A DNA stretch of 64,000 nucleotides from Mesorhizobium comanense. GTDB taxonomy: Bacteria; Pseudomonadota; Alphaproteobacteria; Rhizobiales; Rhizobiaceae. The notes below the pieces were generated by a model. It was not told where the DNA came from. It saw only the letters and a program-made list of their open reading frames with translations, and ran no database searches. Made by a program: the position numbers and the translations under genes. The stretch spans positions 310,001 through 374,000 of the forward strand of contig NZ_SCNN01000003.1 of NCBI RefSeq assembly GCF_005503535.1, read 5' to 3'. This document shows, in pieces, positions 52,901 through 61,612 of the stretch (its first letter is position 1; each line of letters starts with the position of its first letter).

Positions 52901-54163
52901 ATGGCGGAGGTATCTGCCCGACTGATCGACCGGCTGCTGGCGATCTCGCGGGCGCTGGCCGGCCACATCGATCCGGGTTCCGCGTTCCGGGCGACGGCGA
53001 TCGAGATCGGCACGCTCATTCCCCATGACCATATCGACCTGGCGGTGCTCACGCTGGATGGGCGCATGCATGCCTGCTACGAAGCCGGCTTCCATACCAG
53101 CTGGAGCGAGCTTGCCCAGCATCCGGTCGAGGGCAGCCCCATTCGTTGCGTGCTGTGGGGCCATACACCCTACCTGCTGTCGGACAATGCGCTCGCCGAC
53201 GATCGTTTCCACTTCGAGGGCGCCTTCGACGAGCCGATCTTCGCCGCCAAGCTGCGCAGCCGCATCATCGTGCCGCTCAGGGCGCGGGGCAGCGTGATCG
53301 GCGCGCTCAACATCAGCCGGCACGAGGCTGGATGTTACACGCAGGCCGATGTGCAGGTCGCCCAGCAATGCGCCGACCTGATCGGTCCCTACATTTTCGC
53401 GCTGATCCAGACCGAAGAGGCGCGCCGCGCCATGCTGGCCGAGAGCGATGCGCGCAACCACGCCGAGCTGCTGAGGGTCGGTGCCTCGCAGTTGACCGAG
53501 GGCATGGAGCGCGAGCGTCGCCGCATGGCCATGGACCTGCACGACCAGACGCTTGGCGACCTGGCCCGCATAGCGCGGCAGGTGTCGGCGTTCCGCAGCC
53601 GGGGCGTGGCGCGGGCGGCGCAGCTTGCCGATCTCGAACAGGAGATCGCCGGCTGCCTTGCCGAACTGCGCCACATCGTCGACGACATGCGTCCGAGCGT
53701 GCTCGAACTGTTCGGCCTGCGCGACGCGGTCGAGGCGCATCTCAACCGCAGCGTGGCAAGAGCCAAGCCGCCTATCGCGGTGCGCATCGCCGACAGCAGC
53801 GACGGCAGCGCCGACACCATGTCGGAAACGCTGCGCACGGCGCTCTACCGGATCGTCCAGGAGGCCATCAACAATGCCGTGCGCCATGCTGGACCGGGCC
53901 GCATCGATGTGCAGCTGTCATCGACCGACAGCGTGTTCCGGGTCGTGGTCACCGATGACGGGCTTGGCTGCGGCGCCGTGGACCCCGCCGCCCAGGGCGG
54001 CATCGGCCACATGCACACGCGCGCGGCGCTGGTCGGCGCGCGTTTGCGCTTCGAGCCGGTCAGCCGCAAGGGCGGCACGCGCGTGGTGATCGAGATCGAT
54101 CGCACGCCACCGAGGAACGCGAAGATAATTCCGGCTGAACGGGCGGTGGTGGAGACGGTCTGA
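52901..54163 (+). CDS. GAF-domain histidine kinase (HisKA_3)
   Basis: Cytoplasmic sensor kinase of 420 residues with no transmembrane helix. A GAF domain spans about residues 20-165 (with FRATAIEIGTLIPHDHIDLAVLTLDGRM and IIVPLRARGSVIGALNISRHEAG). The HisKA_3 region is ERERRRMAMDLHDQTLGDLARI, with the phosphorylated H214. The ATPase domain has YRIVQEAINNAVRHAGPGRI (N box) and VTDDGLGCGA (G1). GGGAGGAG precedes the ATG. The stop overlaps the start of its partner regulator. Its ligand is unknown. Confidence 0.9.
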   Translation: MAEVSARLIDRLLAISRALAGHIDPGSAFRATAIEIGTLIPHDHIDLAVLTLDGRMHACYEAGFHTSWSELAQHPVEGSPIRCVLWGHTPYLLSDNALADDRFHFEGAFDEPIFAAKLRSRIIVPLRARGSVIGALNISRHEAGCYTQADVQVAQQCADLIGPYIFALIQTEEARRAMLAESDARNHAELLRVGASQLTEGMERERRRMAMDLHDQTLGDLARIARQVSAFRSRGVARAAQLADLEQEIAGCLAELRHIVDDMRPSVLELFGLRDAVEAHLNRSVARAKPPIAVRIADSSDGSADTMSETLRTALYRIVQEAINNAVRHAGPGRIDVQLSSTDSVFRVVVTDDGLGCGAVDPAAQGGIGHMHTRAALVGARLRFEPVSRKGGTRVVIEIDRTPPRNAKIIPAERAVVETV

Positions 54164-54900
54164 TGCTGGTCATGATTGCCGAGAACGACGGCCTGCACCG
54201 CAGCTTCGCGCGGCGCACGGTGGAACAGTTGTGGCCTGATGACGTCGAGGTGATCGAAGCCGGCGACGGGCAGGACGCCATCAGCCTGGCGGCAGAGCAC
54301 GAGCCGCCGCATGTCGTGCTCGACCTGCAATTGCCCAAGGCGACGGGTATCGAGGTGGCTCGTGCCATCTGGAGCCGCCGCGCCGGCACGCATATCCTGT
54401 TTTGGTCGAATTTCGCCGACGAGGCCTATGTGCGGGGCGTGGCGCGCATCGTGCCGCCGGGGTCGGTCTATGGCTATGTGCTGAAATCGGCGACCGAGGA
54501 AGGCATGCGCTCGGCGCTACGCGGCGTGTTCCGTGAGGGTCACTGCATCATCGACCGCGAGATACGAGGCATTCAGCATCGCGTCCAGGACCGGTTCGAG
54601 GGCATCACCGATGGCGAGTACGAAAGCCTGATCGACATCGCGCTCGGCCTGACCGACCGGGCGATCGCCGCCCGGCGCGGGCTGTCGATCCGCGGCGCGC
54701 AAAGCCGCATCAAGCATGTCTACGACAAGCTCGGCATCGCGCCGCCGGAAGAGGGCGCGGGCGAGGCCTCCGTCTTCAACTCCCGCACGCGGGCGATCTA
54801 CCTCGCCCTGGCGCGGGGCCTGGTCAACGTCGATGCCCTGCGTCGCGAACAGGACCAGCTCGACGCCTGGCTGGCGCAGGCGATACCCTTGCAGGAGTAG
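54163..54900 (+). CDS. NarL-type response regulator
   Basis: A 245-residue response regulator coupled by TGATG overlap to the upstream kinase. The receiver has the acidic residues E7 and D9, phosphoacceptor D54 (VVLDLQLP), and Lys in YVLKSA. The C-terminal DNA-binding region is LuxR-like but somewhat degenerate: EYESLIDIALGLTDRAIAARRGLSIRGAQSRIKHVYDKLG. About 45 extra residues follow the HTH, which is longer than usual. Target genes are not known. Confidence 0.85.
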   Translation: MLVMIAENDGLHRSFARRTVEQLWPDDVEVIEAGDGQDAISLAAEHEPPHVVLDLQLPKATGIEVARAIWSRRAGTHILFWSNFADEAYVRGVARIVPPGSVYGYVLKSATEEGMRSALRGVFREGHCIIDREIRGIQHRVQDRFEGITDGEYESLIDIALGLTDRAIAARRGLSIRGAQSRIKHVYDKLGIAPPEEGAGEASVFNSRTRAIYLALARGLVNVDALRREQDQLDAWLAQAIPLQE

Positions 54901-54919
54901 GCCTCCCAAGGAGGCATCG

Positions 54920-54947
54920 CGCCGACTGTGCAAAACCACAGTCGGCG
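54920..54947 (+). terminator. Hairpin after the response regulator
   Basis: An 11-bp stem CGCCGACTGTG/CACAGTCGGCG with a six-base loop, preceded by a smaller GCCTCC-CAA-GGAGGC hairpin (54901-54915). No clear T tail, so Rho help is likely. Confidence 0.55.
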
Positions 54948-55036
54948 ATGGGCATAGACCGGTATCGCCCGGCTTCCATCCTGACTAGGTTTTTGTCCTA
55001 CAAAAAGAAAAACGGACAAATATCGGGGAGGTGCCC

Positions 55037-55231
55037 ATGCCGTTCGTCAGCATACGGATACTCGAGGGCCATTCGCAAAAGCGCAAGAACGAGATTTCGC
55101 GCCGCGTCACCGATGCGATCAGCGAGATCGCCGAACTGCCCAGGGAAGCGATCTGGGTGGTGATCGAGGATGTGCCGGGCAGCGACTGGTTCGTGGGCGG
55201 CGCACCGGTGCGCGAGCCGAAGAACGCGTAA
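55037..55231 (+). CDS. 4-oxalocrotonate tautomerase family protein
   Basis: A 64-residue tautomerase. The catalytic proline follows the initiator Met (MPFVSIRILEG), and the conserved Arg region (KRKNEISRRVTDAI) and VVIEDVPGSDWFVGG are present. The family acts on enol/keto intermediates in aromatic or sugar-acid breakdown. GGGGAGG before the ATG fixes the start. Its stop overlaps the SMP-30 ATG (TAATG), so it is the first gene of the sugar operon. Confidence 0.88.
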   Translation: MPFVSIRILEGHSQKRKNEISRRVTDAISEIAELPREAIWVVIEDVPGSDWFVGGAPVREPKNA

Positions 55232-56121
55232 TGTCGATCCAGGCGCGTGCCCATCGATCCGGCTTCGACGACGTCGTCGGCAACGCGGCGATGGAACGGC
55301 TCGCCACGGGCTACGGCTTCATCGAGGGGCCGGTGTGGCATCCCTATGAGAAATGGCTGGTCTTTTCCGATATTCCGGCAGGCCGCATGCATCGCAGGCT
55401 CGCCTCGGGCGCAATCGAGCTGTTCCGGGAGCCCAGCGGGATGGCCAACGGCAACACGCTCGACCGCCAAGGCCGGCTGGTGACCTGCGAGCACGCGACC
55501 AGCCGGGTGACACGCGCCGAACCGAACGGCACCACGACCATTCTCGCCACCCATTACCGGGACAGGCAGCTCAACAGTCCGAACGACATCGTCGTCGCCA
55601 CCGGAGGGTCGATCTACTTTACCGATCCGAGCTATGGCCGGGTGGAGTTCTATGGCGTGCCGAGGCCGCAGGAACTGTCGTTCCAGGGCGTCTACCGGAT
55701 CGACGGCGACGGCGGCCGGCTGACCTTGCTGGCGGACGATTTCGTGCAGCCGAACGGGCTCTGCTTCTCGCTCGATGAATCGCGGCTGTTCGTCAACGAC
55801 ACGGAACGCGGCCATGTCAGGGTGTTCGGCGTTGAGGCGAATGGCGACCTCAATGGCGGTGCGGTGTGGGCGGTGACCGAAGGCGACGAGCCGGGTTCGC
55901 CGGACGGCATGAAGATCGACAGCCGCGGCAACCTCTATTGCACCGGGCCTGGCGGCATCCATGTCTTCGATGCCTCGGGCGAACTTCTCGGCGTCATCGC
56001 GACGCCTGAATATTGTGCCAATTTCACCTTCGGCGATGACGATTTCCGAAGCCTATACATTGCAGCCTCGACGTCGCTCTACCGGTTGAGGGTGCGCGTG
56101 CCGGGGCTCAGGCTGTTTTGA
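55231..56121 (+). CDS. SMP-30/gluconolactonase family protein
   Basis: Predicted metal-dependent lactonase of 296 residues with a six-bladed propeller. Metal-site signatures are GFIEGPVWHP (Glu), LNSPNDIVV (Asn), and EPGSPDGMKIDSRGNLYC (Asp), with the usual catalytic Asp in the last. It would open a sugar lactone to the acid. It sits between the tautomerase and the sugar ABC transporter, consistent with catabolism of the imported sugar. Confidence 0.9.
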   Translation: MSIQARAHRSGFDDVVGNAAMERLATGYGFIEGPVWHPYEKWLVFSDIPAGRMHRRLASGAIELFREPSGMANGNTLDRQGRLVTCEHATSRVTRAEPNGTTTILATHYRDRQLNSPNDIVVATGGSIYFTDPSYGRVEFYGVPRPQELSFQGVYRIDGDGGRLTLLADDFVQPNGLCFSLDESRLFVNDTERGHVRVFGVEANGDLNGGAVWAVTEGDEPGSPDGMKIDSRGNLYCTGPGGIHVFDASGELLGVIATPEYCANFTFGDDDFRSLYIAASTSLYRLRVRVPGLRLF

Positions 56122-56207
56122 GCCGTATGCCCGCGTGAGACGGGAGTGAAGCCGGTCCGCAAGGATCCATGGAAGTGCAGCAGTCAACATCTGGGAGGAT
56201 AATCGAC

Positions 56208-57221
56208 ATGAAGAAACTACTCGTCCTGAGCGCTCTGGCGGCGATGCTCGCCTCGGGCACCGCGCTTGCCGACACGAGCGGCAAGAAGATCGCGTTCTCC
56301 AACAACTATGCCGGTAATTCCTGGCGCCAGGCGATGCTCGACAGCTACGGCATCGTCACCAAGAAGGCGGTCGACGACAAGATCGTCGGCGCCGCAGACA
56401 TCTTCACCACCGCCGACAAGGAAGTGCCGACCCAGGCTGCCCAGGTGCAGAACCTGATCCTGCAAGGCTATGACGCCATCGTCATCAACGCGGCCTCGCC
56501 GGATGCGCTCAACGGCGCCATCAAGCAGGCCTGCGACGCCGGCATCGTCGTCGTCTCCTTCGACGGCATCGTCACCGAGCCCTGTGCCTACCGTGTCGTC
56601 GTCGACTTCAAGGACATGGGCAAGCAGGAAGTCGAGCAGATGGCCAAGTTCCAGCCGAAGGGCGGCAACCTGCTCGAAATCCGCGGCCTTGCCGGCACCT
56701 CGATCGACGACGCCATCCATGCCGGCATCCTGGAGGGGGTTGCCGCCCATCCCGAGTTCAAGATCGTCGGCTCGGTCACCGGCGACTGGGACCAGACCAC
56801 GGCGCAGAAGGCGGTCGCGACCATCCTGCCCTCGCTGCCCGAGATCGTCGGTGTCGTCGACCAGGGCGGCGACGGCTATGGCGCGGCACAGGCCTTCGCC
56901 GCCGCCGGCAAGCCGCGTCCGACCATCATCATGGGCAACCGCCAGGACGAACTGAAATGGTGGAAGGAACAGAAGGACAAGGACGGCTACCAGACCTGGT
57001 CTGCATCGATCGCGCCCGGCGTGTCGTCGCTCGCCTTCTGGGTGGCGCAGCAGGTGCTCGACGGCCGCAAGGACATTCCGCACGACCTTCTGGTGCCCTA
57101 TCTCGCCTTCACCCAGGACGATTTCGAGGCCGCGCTGCCGAAGATCAAGGAAGGCGGCGTCGCGACGCACGAATACAGCCAGGAAGACGCCATCGCCGCC
57201 ATCAAGGCCAACATCAAGTGA
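56208..57221 (+). CDS. Sugar ABC transporter substrate-binding protein
   Basis: Periplasmic binding protein (type I fold) of 337 residues with a Sec signal peptide ([21 protein letters not shown]). The ligand-binding fold is [22 protein letters not shown] at the start, [22 protein letters not shown], and [17 protein letters not shown]. It resembles binding proteins of the ribose/CUT2 family; the substrate cannot be inferred. GGGAGG precedes the ATG. It is followed by the ATPase and two permeases. Confidence 0.92.
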   Translation: MKKLLVLSALAAMLASGTALADTSGKKIAFSNNYAGNSWRQAMLDSYGIVTKKAVDDKIVGAADIFTTADKEVPTQAAQVQNLILQGYDAIVINAASPDALNGAIKQACDAGIVVVSFDGIVTEPCAYRVVVDFKDMGKQEVEQMAKFQPKGGNLLEIRGLAGTSIDDAIHAGILEGVAAHPEFKIVGSVTGDWDQTTAQKAVATILPSLPEIVGVVDQGGDGYGAAQAFAAAGKPRPTIIMGNRQDELKWWKEQKDKDGYQTWSASIAPGVSSLAFWVAQQVLDGRKDIPHDLLVPYLAFTQDDFEAALPKIKEGGVATHEYSQEDAIAAIKANIK

Positions 57222-57264
57222 TGATGGCGTTGCCGTCCGTATCGCCGAGCGAGTATCGTTGAGC

Positions 57265-58773
57265 ATGGCTGGGGCGGACATCAGACTGAACGGCGCCGAA
57301 AAACATTTCGGCGCCGCCAATGTTGAGATCGTAAGACTTGACGGCGCCGAAAAGCATTTCGGCGCTGTCAGGGCACTGGGCGGCGTGGATTTCCACGTCG
57401 GACCGGGCGAATGCGTCGGCCTGGTCGGCCACAATGGCGCCGGCAAATCGACGCTGATGCATATGGTGGCGGGCACGCTCACGCCCGACAGCGGCACGAT
57501 CGGCGTGCACGGCGCCGTCGAGGACAATTACTCGGTGTCGCGGGCGCAGCAGCTCGGCATACGCTGCGTGTTCCAGGAACTGTCGCTCTGCCCCAATTTG
57601 AGCGTTGCCGAGAACACGCGCATCAATCACGCCGCGCTCACCGGCCTGGGCTGGCGGCGCAGGGCGGCCAACCTGATCGCGGCCAAGCTGGACGAGATCT
57701 TTCCGGACCACGGCATTTCGGCCGCCGACATTGTCGGCGACCTGTCGATCGGGCGACGCCAGATGGTGGAGGTGGCGCGTGCCTTCACGGTGACCCGGGA
57801 CCGGCTCGATCTCGTCATTCTGGACGAGCCGACATCGTCGCTGGACGCGCATACATCAGGCCAGTTGCTCGCCTTCGTGCGCCGCTTCGTCGCCGGCGGC
57901 GGCAGCTGCATCCTGATCTCGCATGTGCTGGGCGAGGTGCTGCGCAACGCCGACCGCATCGTGGTGATGCGTGACGGCAAGGTGGTGGCGTCGGATGCGG
58001 CCGCCGCATTCGACCGTGATCGCCTGGTGGCGGTAATGGGCGGAGCGGAAGCGCACAGGAAGAGCGCGGTGCAAGCCGCAGCCAAGGCTGGCGCCAGTCC
58101 GTTGCGCGTTCGCGCCAGGCCCGCCGGGCAGATGGACGGCAAGGATCTCGTGGCCTGCGCGGGCGAGATCATCGGCCTCGCCGGCCTTGCCGGTCATGGG
58201 CAGACCGACCTTCTGCTGCAAGTCTTTGCCGGGGCAGCGCGGGCGAAGGCCGGCATCGAGGTGACGGCGCCGGTGGCGCTGGTCGCCGGCGACCGCCAGT
58301 CGGACGGCATCTTTCCGCAATGGTCGATATCAGAGAATATCGGTATCCGCTCGCTGTCGCGGCTGCGCAACGGGCTGCTGATCTCGCCGCGTCGCGAGGC
58401 CGAGCTCGCCGACTTCTGGCAGAAGAAGATCGGCATCCGTACGCCCGACATGAACAACAACATCTTCTCGCTGTCGGGCGGCAACCAGCAGAAGGCGCTG
58501 TTCGCCCGCGCGCTGGGATCGGACGCCGGGATCGTGCTGATGGACGATCCAATGCGCGGCGTCGACATCGGCACCAAGCTCGAGGTCTACGACCTCGTGC
58601 GCGAGGAAGCGAGCCGGGGCCGCACATTCCTCTGGTACACGACGGAAACCGAAGAGCTCGACAATTGCGATCACATCTACGTCTTCAAGAACGGCCGGAT
58701 CGTCGCCAACCTGACCCGCGACGAACTGACGGAGGAAAAGATCATACAGTCCTCGTTCGGCGACGCGGCCTGA
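57265..58773 (+). CDS. Sugar ABC transporter ATP-binding protein with duplicated start
   Basis: Tandem ATPase of the CUT2 importer family, 502 residues, on the cytoplasmic face. The N-terminal half has Walker [10 protein letters not shown] near residues 55-63, the C-loop [15 protein letters not shown] and Walker B LVILDEP. The C-terminal half has the usual degenerate P-loop ([12 protein letters not shown]) and [17 protein letters not shown]. The N terminus carries a duplicated 10-residue motif, [10 protein letters not shown] (8-17) and [10 protein letters not shown] (25-34), from a 51-base repeat; only the second has the normal place. Overlap with the permease (stop at 58773, start at 58775) shows an operon. 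Confidence 0.9.
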   Translation: MAGADIRLNGAEKHFGAANVEIVRLDGAEKHFGAVRALGGVDFHVGPGECVGLVGHNGAGKSTLMHMVAGTLTPDSGTIGVHGAVEDNYSVSRAQQLGIRCVFQELSLCPNLSVAENTRINHAALTGLGWRRRAANLIAAKLDEIFPDHGISAADIVGDLSIGRRQMVEVARAFTVTRDRLDLVILDEPTSSLDAHTSGQLLAFVRRFVAGGGSCILISHVLGEVLRNADRIVVMRDGKVVASDAAAAFDRDRLVAVMGGAEAHRKSAVQAAAKAGASPLRVRARPAGQMDGKDLVACAGEIIGLAGLAGHGQTDLLLQVFAGAARAKAGIEVTAPVALVAGDRQSDGIFPQWSISENIGIRSLSRLRNGLLISPRREAELADFWQKKIGIRTPDMNNNIFSLSGGNQQKALFARALGSDAGIVLMDDPMRGVDIGTKLEVYDLVREEASRGRTFLWYTTETEELDNCDHIYVFKNGRIVANLTRDELTEEKIIQSSFGDAA

Positions 58774-58774
58774 G

Positions 58775-59755
58775 ATGACGGCAGCTCCCATCGACACCGG
58801 CTTCAAGGGATCGGCGGCGCGCAATGCGGCGGCCCGCGCGCGCCTGCTGCGCGGCCTTCTGCCGGCGCTGTCGCTGGCGCTGGTGCTGCTCGCCATCGCC
58901 TGGCTCAATCCGCGCGCCATCAGCTATTTCGGCTTCAACCTGATGCTGAACCTGGCGATCCCGATCGCGCTGGCGACGATCGCGCAGATGTTCGTCATCG
59001 CAGGCAACGAACTCGACCTGTCGATCGGCACCTTCGTCGGCTTTGTCGGCTGCGTCACCGCGACCTGGCTGAAGGAGGCGCCGCTGATCGGCGTCCTGAT
59101 CCTGCTCGGCTCGATCGGCGTCTATGCGCTGCTCGGCGCGCTGATTCATCTGCGCAACCTGCCCTCCATCGTGGTGACGCTGGGCATGAGCTTCGTCTGG
59201 CAGGGGCTTGCCATCCTCGTTCTGCCCAAGCCGGGCGGCAAGGCGCCGGACTGGCTGCTGGCGATCATGTCGTTGAAGCCGCCTTTCGTTCCCTTCCCGA
59301 TCATCGCGGCGTTGCTGATCGGCCTGGTCGTCCATTTCGGTCTGATGCGGACCTCTTACGGCACGATCCTGCGCGGGTCCGGCGGCAATCCGGCGGCGCT
59401 TCGGCGCGCCGGCTGGTCGCTGCTCTGGACCAAGGTGGCGCTGTTCTCGCTGACCGGCCTGTTCGGCGTGCTGTCGGGCATGGCGCTGATCGGCATCACC
59501 ACTTCGGCGGATGCCAATATCGGCAATGGCTACACGCTGCTGTCGATCGCCGGCGTCATCCTGGGCGGCGGCGAATTCGTCGGCGGCCGGGTGTCGCCGA
59601 TCGGGGCGGTGATCGGCGCGCTGACCTTGGCGCTGGCCGCCTCGCCGCTGCTGACCTTCATGCACATTCCGCCCGACTGGCAGGTGGCCGCCAATGGCGC
59701 CATCCTCATCATCGTCCTGGCGGCGCGCGTGCTGATCAGCCGCAAGGAGAGGTGA
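58775..59755 (+). CDS. Sugar ABC transporter permease 1
   Basis: Inner-membrane subunit of the CUT2 sugar importer, 326 residues and about nine or ten transmembrane helices. Typical segments are NLAIPIALATIAQMFVIAGNELDLSIGTFVGFVGCVTA, PSIVVTLGMSFVWQGLAIL and the C-terminal GYTLLSIAGVILGGGEFVGGRVSPIGAVIGAL. Its stop is three bases before the ATG of the second permease, with AAGGAGAGG in the overlap region. Confidence 0.92.
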   Translation: MTAAPIDTGFKGSAARNAAARARLLRGLLPALSLALVLLAIAWLNPRAISYFGFNLMLNLAIPIALATIAQMFVIAGNELDLSIGTFVGFVGCVTATWLKEAPLIGVLILLGSIGVYALLGALIHLRNLPSIVVTLGMSFVWQGLAILVLPKPGGKAPDWLLAIMSLKPPFVPFPIIAALLIGLVVHFGLMRTSYGTILRGSGGNPAALRRAGWSLLWTKVALFSLTGLFGVLSGMALIGITTSADANIGNGYTLLSIAGVILGGGEFVGGRVSPIGAVIGALTLALAASPLLTFMHIPPDWQVAANGAILIIVLAARVLISRKER

Positions 59756-59758
59756 GTG

Positions 59759-60706
59759 ATGGCTTCGCTGAAGGCGCTGGTCACCAAACCGTGGATCTGG
59801 TCGTTCGTCGGCGCGCTTCTGGTGTGGCTGGTCACGATCGCCTTCACCGGCGGTTACGGCGCCGGCGGCATGGTGACTGCGGCGCTGTCGCTGGCCGTGT
59901 TCACGGTCATCGTCGGTGTCGGCCAGATGTTCGTCATCACGCTCGGGCCGGGCAATGTCGACCTGTCGCTGCCGGCCAATATCGGGCTCGCCAGCGCGGT
60001 GGCCATGAAGGTGATGGGCGGCAGCGATTCCATGATCGTCGTCGGCCTGCTCGCCGCGCTCGCCTGTGGGGCCGCGATCGGCGCCATCAACTATCTCCTG
60101 ATCTGGGCGCTGCGCATTCCGCCCATCATTGCGACGCTTTCCGCCAGCTTCATCATCCAGTCGGTCGACATCAGCTTCGGGCGCGGGCTGCAGATCAAGC
60201 CGCCGCCGGGTTTCGCCGATTTCACCAACTGGCAAATTTTCGGCGTTCCGGTGCTGGCCATGCTGACCGTGCTGTTCACCATCGGCGCGGCGATCGCGCT
60301 GCGGCGGATGATCTATGGGCGCTCGGTGCTGGCGATCGGCCAGAACATCCGCGCGGCCTGGCTCGCGGGGGTCAATGTCGGCCGCGTCCGCTTCCTCACC
60401 TACACGCTGTCGGGCGCGCTCGGCGGCATCGACGGCGCGCTGCTCGCCGGCTATTTCCGAGGCGCCAACGTCGATATCGGCAACGAATATCTGCTGGCCT
60501 CGATCGCGGTCGTGGTCATCGGCGGCACTTCCGTTGCCGGCGGCAAGGCCAATGTGCCCGGGGTCTGGGGCGCGGCGCTGTTCCTGGTGCTGCTGCTCAC
60601 CATGCTCAACACGTTCGGGGTCAGTGCCGGCGTGCGGCTGCTGCTGACCGGGCTGATTATTGTGGGCGTGATCACGGCGGCGGGTGGCGAGAAGGCGGTG
60701 CGGTAG
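59759..60706 (+). CDS. Sugar ABC transporter permease 2
   Basis: Second permease of the same importer, 315 residues. Segments include AVFTVIVGVGQMFVITLGPGNVDLSLPANIGLASAVAMKVMGG, PPIIATLSASFIIQSVDISFGRG and the conserved NEYLLASIAVVVIGGTSVAGGKANVPGVWGAALFLVLLLTMLNTFG. A GTG one codon earlier is an alternative start. It ends the operon; an intergenic mosaic repeat follows. Confidence 0.92.
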   Translation: MASLKALVTKPWIWSFVGALLVWLVTIAFTGGYGAGGMVTAALSLAVFTVIVGVGQMFVITLGPGNVDLSLPANIGLASAVAMKVMGGSDSMIVVGLLAALACGAAIGAINYLLIWALRIPPIIATLSASFIIQSVDISFGRGLQIKPPPGFADFTNWQIFGVPVLAMLTVLFTIGAAIALRRMIYGRSVLAIGQNIRAAWLAGVNVGRVRFLTYTLSGALGGIDGALLAGYFRGANVDIGNEYLLASIAVVVIGGTSVAGGKANVPGVWGAALFLVLLLTMLNTFGVSAGVRLLLTGLIIVGVITAAGGEKAVR

Positions 60707-60732
60707 CAAGATGTCGATGCTGGCGGGACAGC

Positions 60733-60887
60733 ACCCCTCTCTGTCCTGCCGGACATCTCCCCCGCAAGGGGGGAGATCAGACGCCACTTCGGCTTTCGCC
60801 AATGTCCGTCGCTGAAGAGCAAGCGAGACACTGAAGCTGCCAATCTCCCCCCTTGCGGGGGAGATGCCCGGCAGGGCAGAGGGGGGT
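60733..60887. repeat. RIME-like intergenic mosaic repeat, copy 2
   Basis: A 155-bp element with inverted ends: ACCCCTCTCTGTCCTGCCGG on the left and CCGGCAGGGCAGAGGGGGGT on the right, an inner hairpin ATCTCCCCCGCAAGGGGGGAGAT and its partner on the right, and a central TTTCGCCAATGTCCGTCGCTG shared with copy 1 (16495-16668). It lies between the ABC operon and the convergent TetR gene. Confidence 0.75.
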
Positions 60888-60921
60888 GTGAAGGATCGCG
60901 GCAGAACCACCCTCAGCTGTG

Positions 60922-61539
60922 TCAGTCCGTATCCACCTCCAAGTGCCGCGCCAACATCGATCGCAATTCCTCCAGCACGCCATCGCGCAGGCGTTTCTCG
61001 CCGACCAGCGCCAGCGGGATGCGCATCAGCTGCGGCACGATGACGGCCAATCGCTCGGCCTGGCCGGCCGGGAGCGGCGGTTCGGCCTGTGCGAACAGAG
61101 CGGCGATCTGCTCGCGCCGGCGTCCCCGCATCTTGCGCCGCCAGCCCTCGTCGCCGGGCAGGTCGAGCAGCGCTGAATAGGCCGGATGGGTGCCCACGAA
61201 ACGGCCCAGCAACTCGAACAGCGCATCCGCGATGGCTGCCGGCGCCAGGCCTGTGGCCTGTTCCTGCAAGGCGTCGAGCTGGGCAGACAGGCTTTCCGCG
61301 TTTTCGGCCAGAATCGCCTGCGCCAGCGCTTCCTTGGTCGGGAAGAACAGGTAGAGCGTGCCGATGGCCGCGCCGGCGCGCGCGGCGATCTCGGTCATCG
61401 TCGTCGCGTCGAACCCTTTCTCGACAAACAACGCCGAGGCACTCGCCATCAGCGCGGCGACCCGCTCACGCCCTCTTTTTTGTTGCGGCGCACGCGGATT
61501 CATCACCGATGCTCTTGCTTTTTCCGAAGCCATCCTCAT
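60922..61539 (-). CDS. TetR-family regulator of the adjacent exporter
   Basis: A 205-residue repressor. The N-terminal helix-turn-helix is LMASASALFVEKGFDATTMTEIAARAGAAIGTLYLFFPTKEALAQAIL. The C-terminal effector domain has the family pattern DALFELLGRFVGTHPAYSALL. The start is uncertain (ATG 61539, 61533 or 61503). It points away from the MFS gene over a region with a direct repeat, so it probably represses that exporter and itself until a drug binds. Confidence 0.85.
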   Translation of the reverse strand: MRMASEKARASVMNPRAPQQKRGRERVAALMASASALFVEKGFDATTMTEIAARAGAAIGTLYLFFPTKEALAQAILAENAESLSAQLDALQEQATGLAPAAIADALFELLGRFVGTHPAYSALLDLPGDEGWRRKMRGRRREQIAALFAQAEPPLPAGQAERLAVIVPQLMRIPLALVGEKRLRDGVLEELRSMLARHLEVDTD

Positions 61540-61567
61540 ATTTCCAAACCTGAGACTATCCTCATAT
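61532..61567. promoter_or_regulatory. Possible TetR operator, direct repeat
   Basis: ATCCTCATAT occurs at 61532-61541 and again at 61558-61567, 26 bases apart, in the divergent TetR/MFS region. The spacing and position suggest an operator or promoter overlap; binding is not shown. Confidence 0.35.
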
Positions 61568-61612
61568 ATTACGCTGACGGCAATCGCGCCAGCACCGTCG
61601 AGAGTTACCACC

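Noticed and set aside
58742..60910. A 722-codon frame antisense to the ABC permeases
   Set aside because: Low-complexity His/Asp/Arg/Gln-rich product overlapping two well-supported permeases.
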